A program made the translations under genes and the position numbers. Below, in pieces: positions 45,914-55,407 of a stretch of 64,000 nt of DNA (its first letter is position 1; every line of letters begins with the position of its first letter). Source of the DNA: Enhygromyxa salina (GTDB lineage: Bacteria; Myxococcota_A; Polyangia; Nannocystales; Nannocystaceae); contig NZ_PVNK01000005.1 of NCBI RefSeq assembly GCF_002994615.1, positions 105,041 through 169,040 on the forward strand, read 5' to 3'. A model generated the notes under the pieces. That model saw only the letters and a program-made list of their open reading frames with translations, made no database searches and was not told the DNA's origin.

Positions 45914-48697
45914 ATGGCCGTCCACGTCCACACCCTGGACAACGGCCTGAGCGTGTACCTGAGTGAAAACCACGAGGAGCCCTGGATCTCTTGCCGCGTG
46001 GCGATCCGGGCTGGCGCTGCGCAGGAGCCGGCCGAGTCCACGGGCCTCGCCCATTACCTCGAGCACATGCTGGCCAACAAGGGCACCCGCTCGCTCGGAA
46101 CCCGCGACGCGGCCGCGGAGCAGCCCCACCTCGACCGCCTCCGCGAGCTCTACGAGCGCCTGCGCGAGACCGAGGGCCACGCCCGCGCCGAGCTCCTCGC
46201 GCGGATCGACGACGAGAACCAGGCCGCCAACCGCTGGGCGATCGCCAACGAGCTCAAGCAGGTCTACGGGTTGCTCGGCGCCCGTGGGCTCAACGCGTTC
46301 ACCTCCCACGACCGCACGGTCTACGTCGTCGACGTGCCCAGCAACCGCCTCGACGCCTGGGCCCGGCTCGAGGGCAACCGCTTCGCCGAGCCGGTGTTTC
46401 GCGGGTTCCCGACCGAGCTCGAGACGATCATCGAAGAGAAGAATCGCGCCCTCGACAACGCCGGGCGGGTGCTCTCGATGGCGGCCAACTCGCTGATCTG
46501 GGCCGGCCACCCCTACGCCCGCGACGTCCTCGGCGAGGTCGAGCACCTCCTCGCGCCCTCGATCGCGGCGACCGAGCGCTTCTTCTCGACCTGGTACGTG
46601 CCCAACAACATGGCGGTGATCCTGGCCGGCGATCTCGATCCCGCGCGGGCGCTCGAGCTCGTCGAGGCTCACTTCGGCGAGCTCCGGCGGGCCGAGCTGC
46701 CCCCGCGCGAGGCCCCTGCCCTGGCGCCGCTCGGCGGTGAGCAGCGCGCGGGCGTCGTCCACCGCGGCGACGAGGAGGTCCGCCTGGTCTGGCGAACGGT
46801 CGCGCGCGAGCACGAGGACGCCGAGGCCCTGATGCTCGCCGACATGATGCTCGACAACAGCTCGACCGGGCTGCTCGACACCCGGCTCGAGCAGCGCCAG
46901 CTGGTCCGCAGCGCGGGCGCGTTCCCGAGCCAGCGGATCCAGGGCGGGACCGAGACCGTGTGGGGCCGGCCGCGCGTCGACCAGGGCCTCGACGAGGTCG
47001 AGGCCCTGCTCCGCGAGCAGGTCGAGGCCCTGCGCGCGGGCGAGTTCAGCCAGGCCGACCTCAACGATCTGATCGCCAACTTCGAGGTCGGCGAGCTGCG
47101 CAAGCTCGAGAGCAACGGCGCGCGCGCGGCCGTGATGCTCGACGCCTTCACCCACCAGCGCGAGTGGGACAAGGTCCGAACCCGGCTCGCGCGCCTCGCC
47201 GCGATCGATCGTGAGCAGGTCGTCGAGACCGCCCGGCGCTGGCTCGGCGACGAGCTCGTCGTCGTTCAGCGCAGCGAGGGCGAGCCCCCGGTCAGCAAGA
47301 TCCCCGTGTTCGGGCTCAGCGAGCTCGAGCTCGACGCCGACTCCCACTCGCAGCTGTTCACGGAGGTCCTGAGCCTGCCGAGCCCGGCGCTGGAGCTCCA
47401 GGTCCTGCGCGTCGGCGAGCACGTCGAGCGGACCCAGACCCGGGCCGGGCTGCTCTACCGCGGGCAAAACCCCAACAACGATCTGTTCCAGCTGACCCTG
47501 CGCGTGGCCACGGGCAGCGCCCACGATCCGATCATCGGCAAGGCCCTGGCGCTGTGGGCTCGGGCCGGGGTCGGCGCGCTCGATCTCGAGGGCTACCGCC
47601 GCGCGCTGTTTCACGCGGCCGCGGCCGTGTCGCTCGACTCCCGCCGCCAGCAGTGCACGTTGACCATGGCCGGACGCGCGCCGGTTCTGGCCGAGATCTT
47701 CGGGCTCGTGCGCGAGCGCCTCCGCGCGCCCGTGATCAGCGAGACCGATCGGGCGCGCTGGGCCGAGGACCTCGTCGGCAAGCGCAAGCAGCGACGCGAG
47801 ACGACCGAGTTCAAATTCACGACCCTCAAGCAGTGGGCGCTGCGCGGGCCAAAGAGCCCCTACCTGGCCGAAGCGCTGACCAACGAGCAAGTCCTCGGGC
47901 TCGAGCTCGACGCGCTCCGGGCCGCCCCCGCCAAGCTGCTCGAGCACGAGCGCGTGGTCGTCTACAGCGGACCGCACGAGCAGGCCGAGCTCGTCGAGCT
48001 GCTCGGCCTCGACGCGGCGCCGATCCCCGTCCCCGACTACCAGCCGCTGCAGTTCGAAGCTCGGCCCGAGCACGAGCTGCGCGTGCTCGTGTGCCACCAC
48101 GAGGCCGCCCAGACCAAGCTCGGTCTGTTTGCGCCGAGCGAGGGCTACGACCCGGCTCGCGCGGCCCTGTACCGGTTGTTTCACGAGTACGTCGGCGGCG
48201 CGGCCGGGCTCGTGTTTCAGGAGATCCGCGAGTCTCGGGGCCTGGCCTACGCGGCCCACGGCGGCCACGGGGCGGGGGCGCGCGCTGGGGATCAAAACCT
48301 GATCTGGGCGAGCCTGGCCTCGCGCCCCGATCGCGCCGCCGAGGCTGCGGCGGTGTTGCTCGGGCTGCTGCGCGAGTTCCCCGTTCAGGCCCAGCGCTTC
48401 GAGCGAGCGCGCGGCTCGGCGATCGAGCGCCTGCTCGGCAGTCGCGTGCGCTTTCGGGGCTACGGCTTCGCGGCCGAGAGCTGGCGCCTGCGGGGCCTGA
48501 AGGCGGACCCGCGGCCCGACATCCTCGCGGCCCTCGAGGCGCTGACGATCGACGACCTGCGCGCCTTCGTTCGCCCCCTCGCCAGCGCCGGGCTCGCCAT
48601 GGTCGTCGTCGGCGACACGGCGCGGATGGACATGGCCGCGCTCGCGCAGCTCGGCGCGCTCGAGCTGCGCGAGCTCGACGAGCTCGTGGTCTACTGA
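45914..48697 (+). CDS. M16 family zinc metallopeptidase (pitrilysin/insulinase-like)
   Basis: 927 residues in one chain, with two halves of the M16 clamshell. The inverted zinc motif H47-Y-L-E50-H51 (GLAHYLEHMLANKG) is intact, and the third ligand Glu lies in LETIIEEKNRALDN. The second half has VFQEIRESRGLAYAAHGGHG, typical of the M16 R/Y motif. There is no signal peptide, so it is probably cytoplasmic or periplasmic by other means. It degrades peptides. The frame is open upstream, but homology starts at the ATG at 45914 (MAVHVHTLDNGLSV). It is not in an obvious operon. Confidence 0.93.
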   Translation: MAVHVHTLDNGLSVYLSENHEEPWISCRVAIRAGAAQEPAESTGLAHYLEHMLANKGTRSLGTRDAAAEQPHLDRLRELYERLRETEGHARAELLARIDDENQAANRWAIANELKQVYGLLGARGLNAFTSHDRTVYVVDVPSNRLDAWARLEGNRFAEPVFRGFPTELETIIEEKNRALDNAGRVLSMAANSLIWAGHPYARDVLGEVEHLLAPSIAATERFFSTWYVPNNMAVILAGDLDPARALELVEAHFGELRRAELPPREAPALAPLGGEQRAGVVHRGDEEVRLVWRTVAREHEDAEALMLADMMLDNSSTGLLDTRLEQRQLVRSAGAFPSQRIQGGTETVWGRPRVDQGLDEVEALLREQVEALRAGEFSQADLNDLIANFEVGELRKLESNGARAAVMLDAFTHQREWDKVRTRLARLAAIDREQVVETARRWLGDELVVVQRSEGEPPVSKIPVFGLSELELDADSHSQLFTEVLSLPSPALELQVLRVGEHVERTQTRAGLLYRGQNPNNDLFQLTLRVATGSAHDPIIGKALALWARAGVGALDLEGYRRALFHAAAAVSLDSRRQQCTLTMAGRAPVLAEIFGLVRERLRAPVISETDRARWAEDLVGKRKQRRETTEFKFTTLKQWALRGPKSPYLAEALTNEQVLGLELDALRAAPAKLLEHERVVVYSGPHEQAELVELLGLDAAPIPVPDYQPLQFEARPEHELRVLVCHHEAAQTKLGLFAPSEGYDPARAALYRLFHEYVGGAAGLVFQEIRESRGLAYAAHGGHGAGARAGDQNLIWASLASRPDRAAEAAAVLLGLLREFPVQAQRFERARGSAIERLLGSRVRFRGYGFAAESWRLRGLKADPRPDILAALEALTIDDLRAFVRPLASAGLAMVVVGDTARMDMAALAQLGALELRELDELVVY

Positions 48698-48753
48698 GGC
48701 CGCAGAGCCCTGTCCGCGCGCAGGTGTCCGACGAGGCCCATCGCCCCACTACG

Positions 48754-48780
48754 GCGGGGGTGCGGGGGTGCGGGGGTGCG
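48754..48780. repeat. Short tandem repeat, unit GCGGGGGT
   Basis: Three full copies and a partial copy of GCGGGGGT lie 57 bp after the M16 peptidase stop. The 224-bp gap (48698-48921) has no other recognised feature. Confidence 0.8.
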
Positions 48781-48921
48781 TGAGTACTCACCGAGACCGG
48801 CCCAGGCGGGTCCTGCCCCTGACTTCGTGCGCGAGCGTGGGCTCGGGACCGACGCGCTCGACCGCGCTGTGCTCGCGCCATCGAGCGGAGCTGCAACTCA
48901 TGGTCTACTGCCCCCCGCGCC

Positions 48922-49566
48922 ATGCACGTCGACCGCTCTCGCTTCTTGTTCCTGACCGCCTCGCTCGCCGCGGCGGCCTGCAACCAACCGCGACCCGCCA
49001 CCGGCCCCGACACTGGCGACGCCGAACCGGCTCGGTCCGGCGATCGATCGAGTGACAGCGCCGAGCAGGGCGAGCCCGAGCCCGGCGACCCCGCGGTCTG
49101 GCTGGAGATCGAGCCCGGGACCGAAGATGGCCAAGCCGCGACCAAGGGCGCGGACTGTGACAACAGCGCGGGCCGGCCCGGGGGCTGCACGCTGTCGCCG
49201 CCGGGCAGTCACTGCGAGAGCTTCCAGTCGACCATGCAGGTGTGCGACTCCTTCTCCAGGTTCATGCAGCCGCGCGCAGCCGAGGCCGCCGTCGCCTGCC
49301 TCCAGGCGGCGAGCGGCACCCGCCAGATCTGTGACTTGCGGATCTGGGACCAGTGCACGAGCGCCGGGCTCCAGGCGACCTGCATCGAAGCGGAGACCCA
49401 GTCCAAGTGCAACGTGATCAGCGACACCTGCGGCGGGAGCCTCAGCCGCTTCACCTGCCAGCAGGCGCTCTCAGCCGTCCAGCCCCAGCACATCCGGCGC
49501 CTGGCCAACTGCGTCGAAGAGCACTGCGAGGTCTCGTTTTGCGTCACGGACCTCAGCTGGATTTGA
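48922..49566 (+). CDS. Cys-rich lipoprotein
   Basis: 214 residues. The N-terminus (SRFLFLTASLAAAAC) is a signal with lipobox Cys20. After an acidic linker, the C-terminal 135 residues contain 14 Cys in a regular pattern (CESFQSTMQVCDSF, AAVACLQ, QICDLRIWDQCTSAGLQATC, KCNVISDTCGG, TCQQALS, LANCVEEHCEVSFC). The pattern suggests a stack of disulfide-linked helical hairpins; a family name cannot be given. It should be surface-anchored. No clear ribosome-binding site precedes the ATG. Confidence 0.8.
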   Translation: MHVDRSRFLFLTASLAAAACNQPRPATGPDTGDAEPARSGDRSSDSAEQGEPEPGDPAVWLEIEPGTEDGQAATKGADCDNSAGRPGGCTLSPPGSHCESFQSTMQVCDSFSRFMQPRAAEAAVACLQAASGTRQICDLRIWDQCTSAGLQATCIEAETQSKCNVISDTCGGSLSRFTCQQALSAVQPQHIRRLANCVEEHCEVSFCVTDLSWI

Positions 49567-49594
49567 GCCCCTCGGAGCCACGGGGGCCCTCGCT

Positions 49595-50821
49595 GTGAAC
49601 CCCTACCCTCCGCCCCCGAGCTGGGCCGCCGAGATCGCCAGCGTCGGCGTGACCGGGACCAACGGCAAGAGCTCGACCACCCGCTTCGTCGCGGCCGGCC
49701 TCGGCGTCGGGACGCCCGGGCCCGTCGGCCGCGTGACCACGGTCGCCGCGGCGATCGGCGATCAAGCGGGTCCGCCGCCCGCGGATCATCAGGGCTTCCT
49801 CGCGCTCATGCAGAGGCTGCGCGAGCGCGGGGGTCGGCGCGCGGCGATCGAGGCGACCTCGGCCGCGCTCGGGCTGGGCTTCTCCCGGGCCTGGCCCTTT
49901 CACGTCGGCGTGTTCACCAACCTCGGCCACGATCATCAGCGGACCCACGGATCCTTCGAGCACTACCTGGCCTCGAAGGCCCAGCTCTTCGTCGCCCTCG
50001 CCGACGGGGGCGCGGCCGTGCTCAACGCCCAAGATCCGGCCTCGAGCCTGATCGCCGAGGTCCTCCCGGCCAGCGTGCGCGCGCTGTGGTTCGCGGGGCC
50101 AAGCGAGGCACGAGACCGCGCCGTGGATCTGCGAGTCCTCCGCGCGACGCCGAGCTGGGCCGGGCTCGAGCTCGAGCTCGAAGCCTCCGCCAGCCTCGGC
50201 CCGATCCCGGCGGCGCTGTGCCTCCGCGCGCTCCCAGCCTTCCAGGCTCCGAACGCCGCGGCCGCCCTGCTCGCCTGCGTCGCCCTCGGCATCCCCGGCC
50301 CCGACGCTGCCAACGCGATCGCCGAGTGCGAGCCCCCCCGGGGTCGCTTCGAGGCGCTCAACCCCAACGACGACGCGCGGCCCCGGGTCGTGGTCGACTA
50401 CGCCCACACGCCCGAGGCGCTCACCGCCGCGCTGGCCAGCGCGCGGAGGCTGTGCCGGGGGCGCGTGGTCCTCGTGGTTGGAGCCGGCGGTGACACCGAC
50501 GCGAGCAAGCGCCGGCCCCTCGGCGCCGCGGCCTCGGCCGCCGACCTCGTGTGGCTGACCAACGACAACCCTCGCCACGAGGACCCCCGAGCGATCGTCG
50601 ACGAGCTCCGCCTCGGCCTCGGCGAGGTCGAGGATCGCGTCGAGCTCGATCGCGGCGCGGCGGTGGCCCGCGCGATCGCGGCCGCGGTCCCGGGCGACCT
50701 CGTGCTGATCGCCGGCAAGGGCCACGAAGAGGTCCAGGAGATCGGCCCCGCCCGCCTGCCCTCCAGCGATCACGCCCTGGCCCTCGCCGCGCTCGAAAAT
50801 TGGGCCAAGGCCCGGCCCTGA
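49595..50821 (+). CDS. Mur ligase-family protein (MurE-like, lacking the N-terminal domain)
   Basis: 408 residues starting at GTG, 28 bp after the lipoprotein gene. The central domain has the ATP loop VGVTGTNGKSSTT (17-29), IEATSAALGLGF and FTNLGHDHQRTHGSFEHYLASKAQL. The C-terminal domain has RPRVVVDYAHTPEALTAAL and TNDNPRHEDP, the latter typical of MurE. The UDP-binding domain of MurE (about 90 residues) is missing, so the substrate is probably not a standard UDP-MurNAc peptide. It forms an amide bond with ATP; a modified peptide or cyanophycin/folate-like role is possible. Confidence 0.85.
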   Translation: MNPYPPPPSWAAEIASVGVTGTNGKSSTTRFVAAGLGVGTPGPVGRVTTVAAAIGDQAGPPPADHQGFLALMQRLRERGGRRAAIEATSAALGLGFSRAWPFHVGVFTNLGHDHQRTHGSFEHYLASKAQLFVALADGGAAVLNAQDPASSLIAEVLPASVRALWFAGPSEARDRAVDLRVLRATPSWAGLELELEASASLGPIPAALCLRALPAFQAPNAAAALLACVALGIPGPDAANAIAECEPPRGRFEALNPNDDARPRVVVDYAHTPEALTAALASARRLCRGRVVLVVGAGGDTDASKRRPLGAAASAADLVWLTNDNPRHEDPRAIVDELRLGLGEVEDRVELDRGAAVARAIAAAVPGDLVLIAGKGHEEVQEIGPARLPSSDHALALAALENWAKARP

Positions 50822-50872
50822 CCAAGACTGGGGCTTGTCGACGGTGTCACGATCGGCCTACTGTTGGTCCTC

Positions 50873-52363
50873 GTGGCTCGACCGACGATCGTTGCGCTCG
50901 GCGACAGCCTGACCCAGGGTTTTCAGCACGGCGCCGCGCATCGCCTCGACTGGTCGTTCCCGTCGATCCTCGCCCGCGGCCTCGGACTCGAGGTCCCGCG
51001 CGATCATCGGGTCCCGGCCTTTGGCGGACCCGGCTACCCCTTCAACCTCGAGCACATGCTCCGCCACGTCAGCGTCGAGCTCGGCGAGGGCGTCGCGCTC
51101 AACCAAAGGCTCCTGCGCCTGCCCAAGCTCCTCGCCGCCTACCTCGACCACATCGAGGACTTCTACGAGCGCGGCCCAGGCTCGACCCCCGAGGCCCACG
51201 ACGTCCACTACCACAACCTCGCGAGCTGGGGCTTCACCGTCAACGAGGCCCTGACGCTGACCGCGAGGACCTGCGCGGCCTTCGTCGAGCGTGACGAGGG
51301 CCTGATCCAAGATGACCTGTTCGGCATGCCCTCGGCGCCGATGTACCGGGCGGCGCAGCGCGTGCTCAACCCCGCCGCGAACCCGGCCCGCGACGACGCG
51401 ACGATGCTCGACAACCTCCGGGCCCTCGCGCGCGACGAGCCCATCGACATCCTGCTGCTGTGGCTCGGGGCCAACGACTGCCTCGGGACCGTCATGCACA
51501 TGAAGATCCAGGACATGCCGGCCAGCTACACCGGCACCGATCCCTTCGCGCGGCGCGACTTCAACCTGACCTCCAAAGATCAATTCCGCCGGGACTACGA
51601 GCAGCTCCTCGACGAGGTCGCGGCGATCCTCGACCCCAACCCCGGGCGCGGGCAGGTCTACGTCGCGACCGTCCCCCACGTCACGATCCCGCCGATCACC
51701 AACGGCCTCGGCGCGATGCAGGGCGAGTACTTCGAGCGTTACGCCCGCTTCTTTCGCAACGACGAGAACTACAGCTCGCTCACCTCACGGGTGCTCGAGC
51801 GCGACGACGCGATCCGCATCGACCGCCGCGTCGACGACTTCAACGACGCGATCCGCTCGCTGACCGCGGCCCGGGGCTGGCGGATCGTCGACACCGCGCA
51901 GATGCTCGATCAGCTCTCGATCAAGCGTAACGCCTGCCAGGCCGACCCCGGCGAGCCGCTGCGCGACTACCTCGCGGCGCGGGCCAAGCTCAGCGGTCAC
52001 GACCACACGAAGCACCCCCTGCTCGCGCTCGACCCGGTGCCCTCGATCGCCGCCTACGAGGTCAGGGCCGATCCCCTCGGTACCCACCAACGCAGCGCGG
52101 GCGGCCTGTTCAGCCTCGACCACGTCCACCCGAGCACGATCGGCTACGGGCTCGCGGCCGAGCGCTTCCTCGAGGAGATCCAGGCCAACAACCCGGGCGA
52201 CGCCGCGATCGGGGCGGCCCGGATCGACTGGGACGCGGTCTTGCTTCACGACACCCTCGAGCAGGCGCCGCCGGTCTTGTGGGACGATCTGATGCGCAAC
52301 GCCGAGGGCTACGCGTGGGTCTGGGAGCTGATCTCGGCATCCTTCGCCCGGCACGTGATCTGA
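50873..52363 (+). CDS. SGNH/GDSL-family hydrolase
   Basis: 496 residues, large for the family. Block [10 protein letters not shown] holds Ser12. Block III GAND has N201 and block V DHVHPS has D416 and H419. It has no signal peptide. The insert between blocks (about 60-190) is helical. Esterase or lipase activity is expected, substrate unknown. The GTG at 50873 gives the shortest N-terminus with the motif at residue 10; a TTG 9 bp earlier is unlikely. It converges on the broken kinase with a 16-bp gap. Confidence 0.88.
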   Translation: MARPTIVALGDSLTQGFQHGAAHRLDWSFPSILARGLGLEVPRDHRVPAFGGPGYPFNLEHMLRHVSVELGEGVALNQRLLRLPKLLAAYLDHIEDFYERGPGSTPEAHDVHYHNLASWGFTVNEALTLTARTCAAFVERDEGLIQDDLFGMPSAPMYRAAQRVLNPAANPARDDATMLDNLRALARDEPIDILLLWLGANDCLGTVMHMKIQDMPASYTGTDPFARRDFNLTSKDQFRRDYEQLLDEVAAILDPNPGRGQVYVATVPHVTIPPITNGLGAMQGEYFERYARFFRNDENYSSLTSRVLERDDAIRIDRRVDDFNDAIRSLTAARGWRIVDTAQMLDQLSIKRNACQADPGEPLRDYLAARAKLSGHDHTKHPLLALDPVPSIAAYEVRADPLGTHQRSAGGLFSLDHVHPSTIGYGLAAERFLEEIQANNPGDAAIGAARIDWDAVLLHDTLEQAPPVLWDDLMRNAEGYAWVWELISASFARHVI

Positions 52364-52379
52364 GCGCGGGCCCCCTCGC

Positions 52380-53380
52380 TCACCGCTTTGGGTGCGCGCG
52401 CAGCCACGCCTCGACCCTGGCGAGCGCCTCGGCCTCGGCGTCCCCGGCCTCGCTGTAGTCGGCCGCGGCCGCCAGCGCGAGCTCGCGCGCGCGGCGATGC
52501 GCCGCCGCGCCCGGGTCGAGCTCGACGAGCACCTGCGCGAGCGAGAACGCGTTCTTGGCTCGCTGGGCCGGGAGCCGCGAGCCCTGATCGCGGACCGCGA
52601 GGGCCCGCTCGAGGGTCTCCTGCGCCTGCTCGTGGCGCCCGAGCAGGCGCTCGACCTCGCCGATGTTGCCGAGCGAGACGGCGATGAGGGCGTGGTCGGG
52701 ACCGAGCGCGGCCTCCTTGATCTCGAGCCCCCTGCGGTTGGACTCGAGCGCGTCCTCGTAGGCGCCGCGTCGGCGCTGCGCTCGAGCTGACCGAGCTCGT
52801 CGAGCTCGGCGATCGAGGGCGCCGACCCGTCACCGCGGGCGAGCCCGAAGTCCATGACCAACACCCGGCCGTCGCGACTGACCATGACGTTGTCGGGCTT
52901 GAAGTCGCGATGGACCAGGCCCTTGGCGTGGGCCGCGACCAGACCCCGGCCCGCGGCCTCGAACACCGCGAGGATCTCGGCCTGGGTTCGCCGCTTTGAC
53001 TCGAGCCACGCGCCGACGGTCTCGCCGTCGACGAACTCCATGACGATGAAGGGCGCGCCCTCGAACTCGCCGATCTCGTAGACCTGGACGACGTTCGGAT
53101 GCGACAGCCGGGCCATCGCCTGGGCCTCGCGCAGCAGCCTCGGCTCGCTGTGGGCGTCGGACCGGAGCAGCTTGACGGCGACCTTGCGGTCGAGGGTCTC
53201 GTCGTAGCCAGCGTAGACCACCCCCATGCCGCCCTCGCCGACGCAGCGCAGCAGCACGTAGTGATCGATCCGCGTCAGCTGGAGATCGGCGCCACCGACC
53301 CCGCTGGGGTCGTCGATGGCCCCGGGGGCCAGCCCGGGCAGGGTCTCGTGTTCGCCGTAGGCGTCGTCGGAGGTGTGCAC
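52380..53380 (-). pseudogene. Broken Hanks-type Ser/Thr kinase with TPR end
   Basis: The N-terminal 200 codons encode a good kinase N-lobe and catalytic loop ([42 protein letters not shown]). Straight after this the sequence jumps to TPR-like text, and the frame changes near 52770. In the other frame, [44 protein letters not shown], and an end [13 protein letters not shown] with a TGA at 52380-52382 are clearly coding. The activation segment, C-lobe, membrane segment and most TPRs of related kinases are missing. An internal deletion with a frameshift explains this. The frame that starts at GTG 53380 would otherwise run on as nonsense to 51785. Confidence 0.75.
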
Positions 53381-53404
53381 CGGTTCGACCAGGCGAGGCT
53401 GCGA

Positions 53405-54049
53405 TCAGCGCTCCATCAGCTTGGCCAGGGTCGCGCGGACCAGGGCGTCGAGGTCGGCGGACTTGGCCGCGTCACCGAGCTCGTCGAGGACCTGCCCGAG
53501 CGCCTTGTCGACGGGCTTGAGCTTCCAGCCGAGCGACAAGAGCACGTCGCGCGCGGCGACCCCGAGCTCGCCCGCGTCGGCGCTCGGGAGCTCGGCCTGG
53601 ACCGGCGCGGCGCCGCTCTCGACCCGCATGAGCTCGAGCAAGGTCACGACCTTGTCGCCGAGGGTCAGCACGATCTGCTCGGCGGTCTTCTTGCCGATGC
53701 CGGGGATCTTGACCAGCTTCGCGCTCTCGCCCGCGGCGATGCACTCGACGAGCTCGCGGACCGGGAACCCACCGAGGACCGCGACGGCGTTGCGCGGCCC
53801 GACCTTGGGCACCGAGGTCAGCATCCGAAACAGCTGCTTCTCGCGCTCGCTCGCGAACCCGAACAGCTGGATCGCGTCCTCGCGCACGTTGGTGTGGACC
53901 CACAGCTCGACCGCCTCGCCCTCGCCGGGGATCCCGGCCAGGGTCTGGATCGAGACGTGGAGCTCCCAGCCGACCCCCTGGGCCTCGACGATGGCGACCC
54001 CGCGCGCCGGGTCGCGGCGCACGACCTTGCCGCGCAGCCAGCCGATCAT
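53405..54049 (-). CDS. ruvA: Holliday junction branch migration protein RuvA
   Basis: 214 residues. The N-terminal OB fold (MIGWLRGKVV, VGWELHVSIQTL), the helix-hairpin-helix motifs (MLTSVPKVGPRNAVAVLGG and LVKIPGIGKKTAEQIVLTL) and the C-terminal domain that contacts RuvB (DALVRATLAKLME) are all visible. It binds four-way junctions in homologous recombination and, with RuvB, drives branch migration. It overlaps the ruvC stop by 4 bp. ruvB is not in the window; the broken kinase follows instead. Confidence 0.97.
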   Translation of the reverse strand: MIGWLRGKVVRRDPARGVAIVEAQGVGWELHVSIQTLAGIPGEGEAVELWVHTNVREDAIQLFGFASEREKQLFRMLTSVPKVGPRNAVAVLGGFPVRELVECIAAGESAKLVKIPGIGKKTAEQIVLTLGDKVVTLLELMRVESGAAPVQAELPSADAGELGVAARDVLLSLGWKLKPVDKALGQVLDELGDAAKSADLDALVRATLAKLMER

Positions 54050-54633
54050 CGTGAGCCTCGCCTTCGTCGCCGGGCCAGCTGCCTGCGCAGGTCTGCGCGG
54101 CGGTCACGCTCGATGTTGGGCAGGCGGCTGGCCTGGACGTGACAGATCGCGATCGCGAGCGCGTCGGCGGCGTCCGCCTTGGGCGTGGTCCCGAGCCGAC
54201 ACAGGAGCCGGACCCGCGCCTGAACCTCGACCTTGGTCGCCCGCCCCCGACCGACGACCGCGCGCTTGATCATCGCGGGCGCGTACTCGCTGACCGCGAG
54301 GCCGTGCTCGAGCGCGACGAGCTTGAGCGCGCCGCGAGCCTCGGCCAGCTTGAGCGCGCTCGCGGCGTTGATGCCGTGAAAGGCGCGCTCGATCGCGAGC
54401 CCGGCCGGGCGAAATTCCTCGATGATCTCGCGCAGCGAGGTCGCTAGCTCGAGCAGCCGCGCGCTCAGCTCATCCCGGGCCGGGACCGCGAGCACGCCGC
54501 ACTCGACGTAGTCGAAGCGGCCCGGGTTGGGCACGTCGAGGATCGCGTAGCCGACCACCCGGGTCCCGGGATCGACCCCGAGCACGCGGCCCGAGACTGC
54601 TGGCTGCGCGTCTACGGCTCCGACACCCGCCAT
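54046..54633 (-). CDS. ruvC: Crossover junction endodeoxyribonuclease RuvC
   Basis: 195 residues. The catalytic acidic residues are D21 (VLGVDPGTRVVGYA), E82 (LAIERAFHGINAASALKLAEARG), D154 and D157 (KADAADALAIAICH). It resolves Holliday junctions with magnesium. The C-terminus has an unusually basic tail (RRADLRRQLARRRRRG). The start ATG at 54633 is 1 bp after the yebC-like stop. Confidence 0.96.
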   Translation of the reverse strand: MAGVGAVDAQPAVSGRVLGVDPGTRVVGYAILDVPNPGRFDYVECGVLAVPARDELSARLLELATSLREIIEEFRPAGLAIERAFHGINAASALKLAEARGALKLVALEHGLAVSEYAPAMIKRAVVGRGRATKVEVQARVRLLCRLGTTPKADAADALAIAICHVQASRLPNIERDRRADLRRQLARRRRRGSR

Positions 54634-54634
54634 G

Positions 54635-55384
<750 letters not shown>

Positions 55385-55407
55385 GGGCGCTGGCATACCA
55401 CGAGCAC

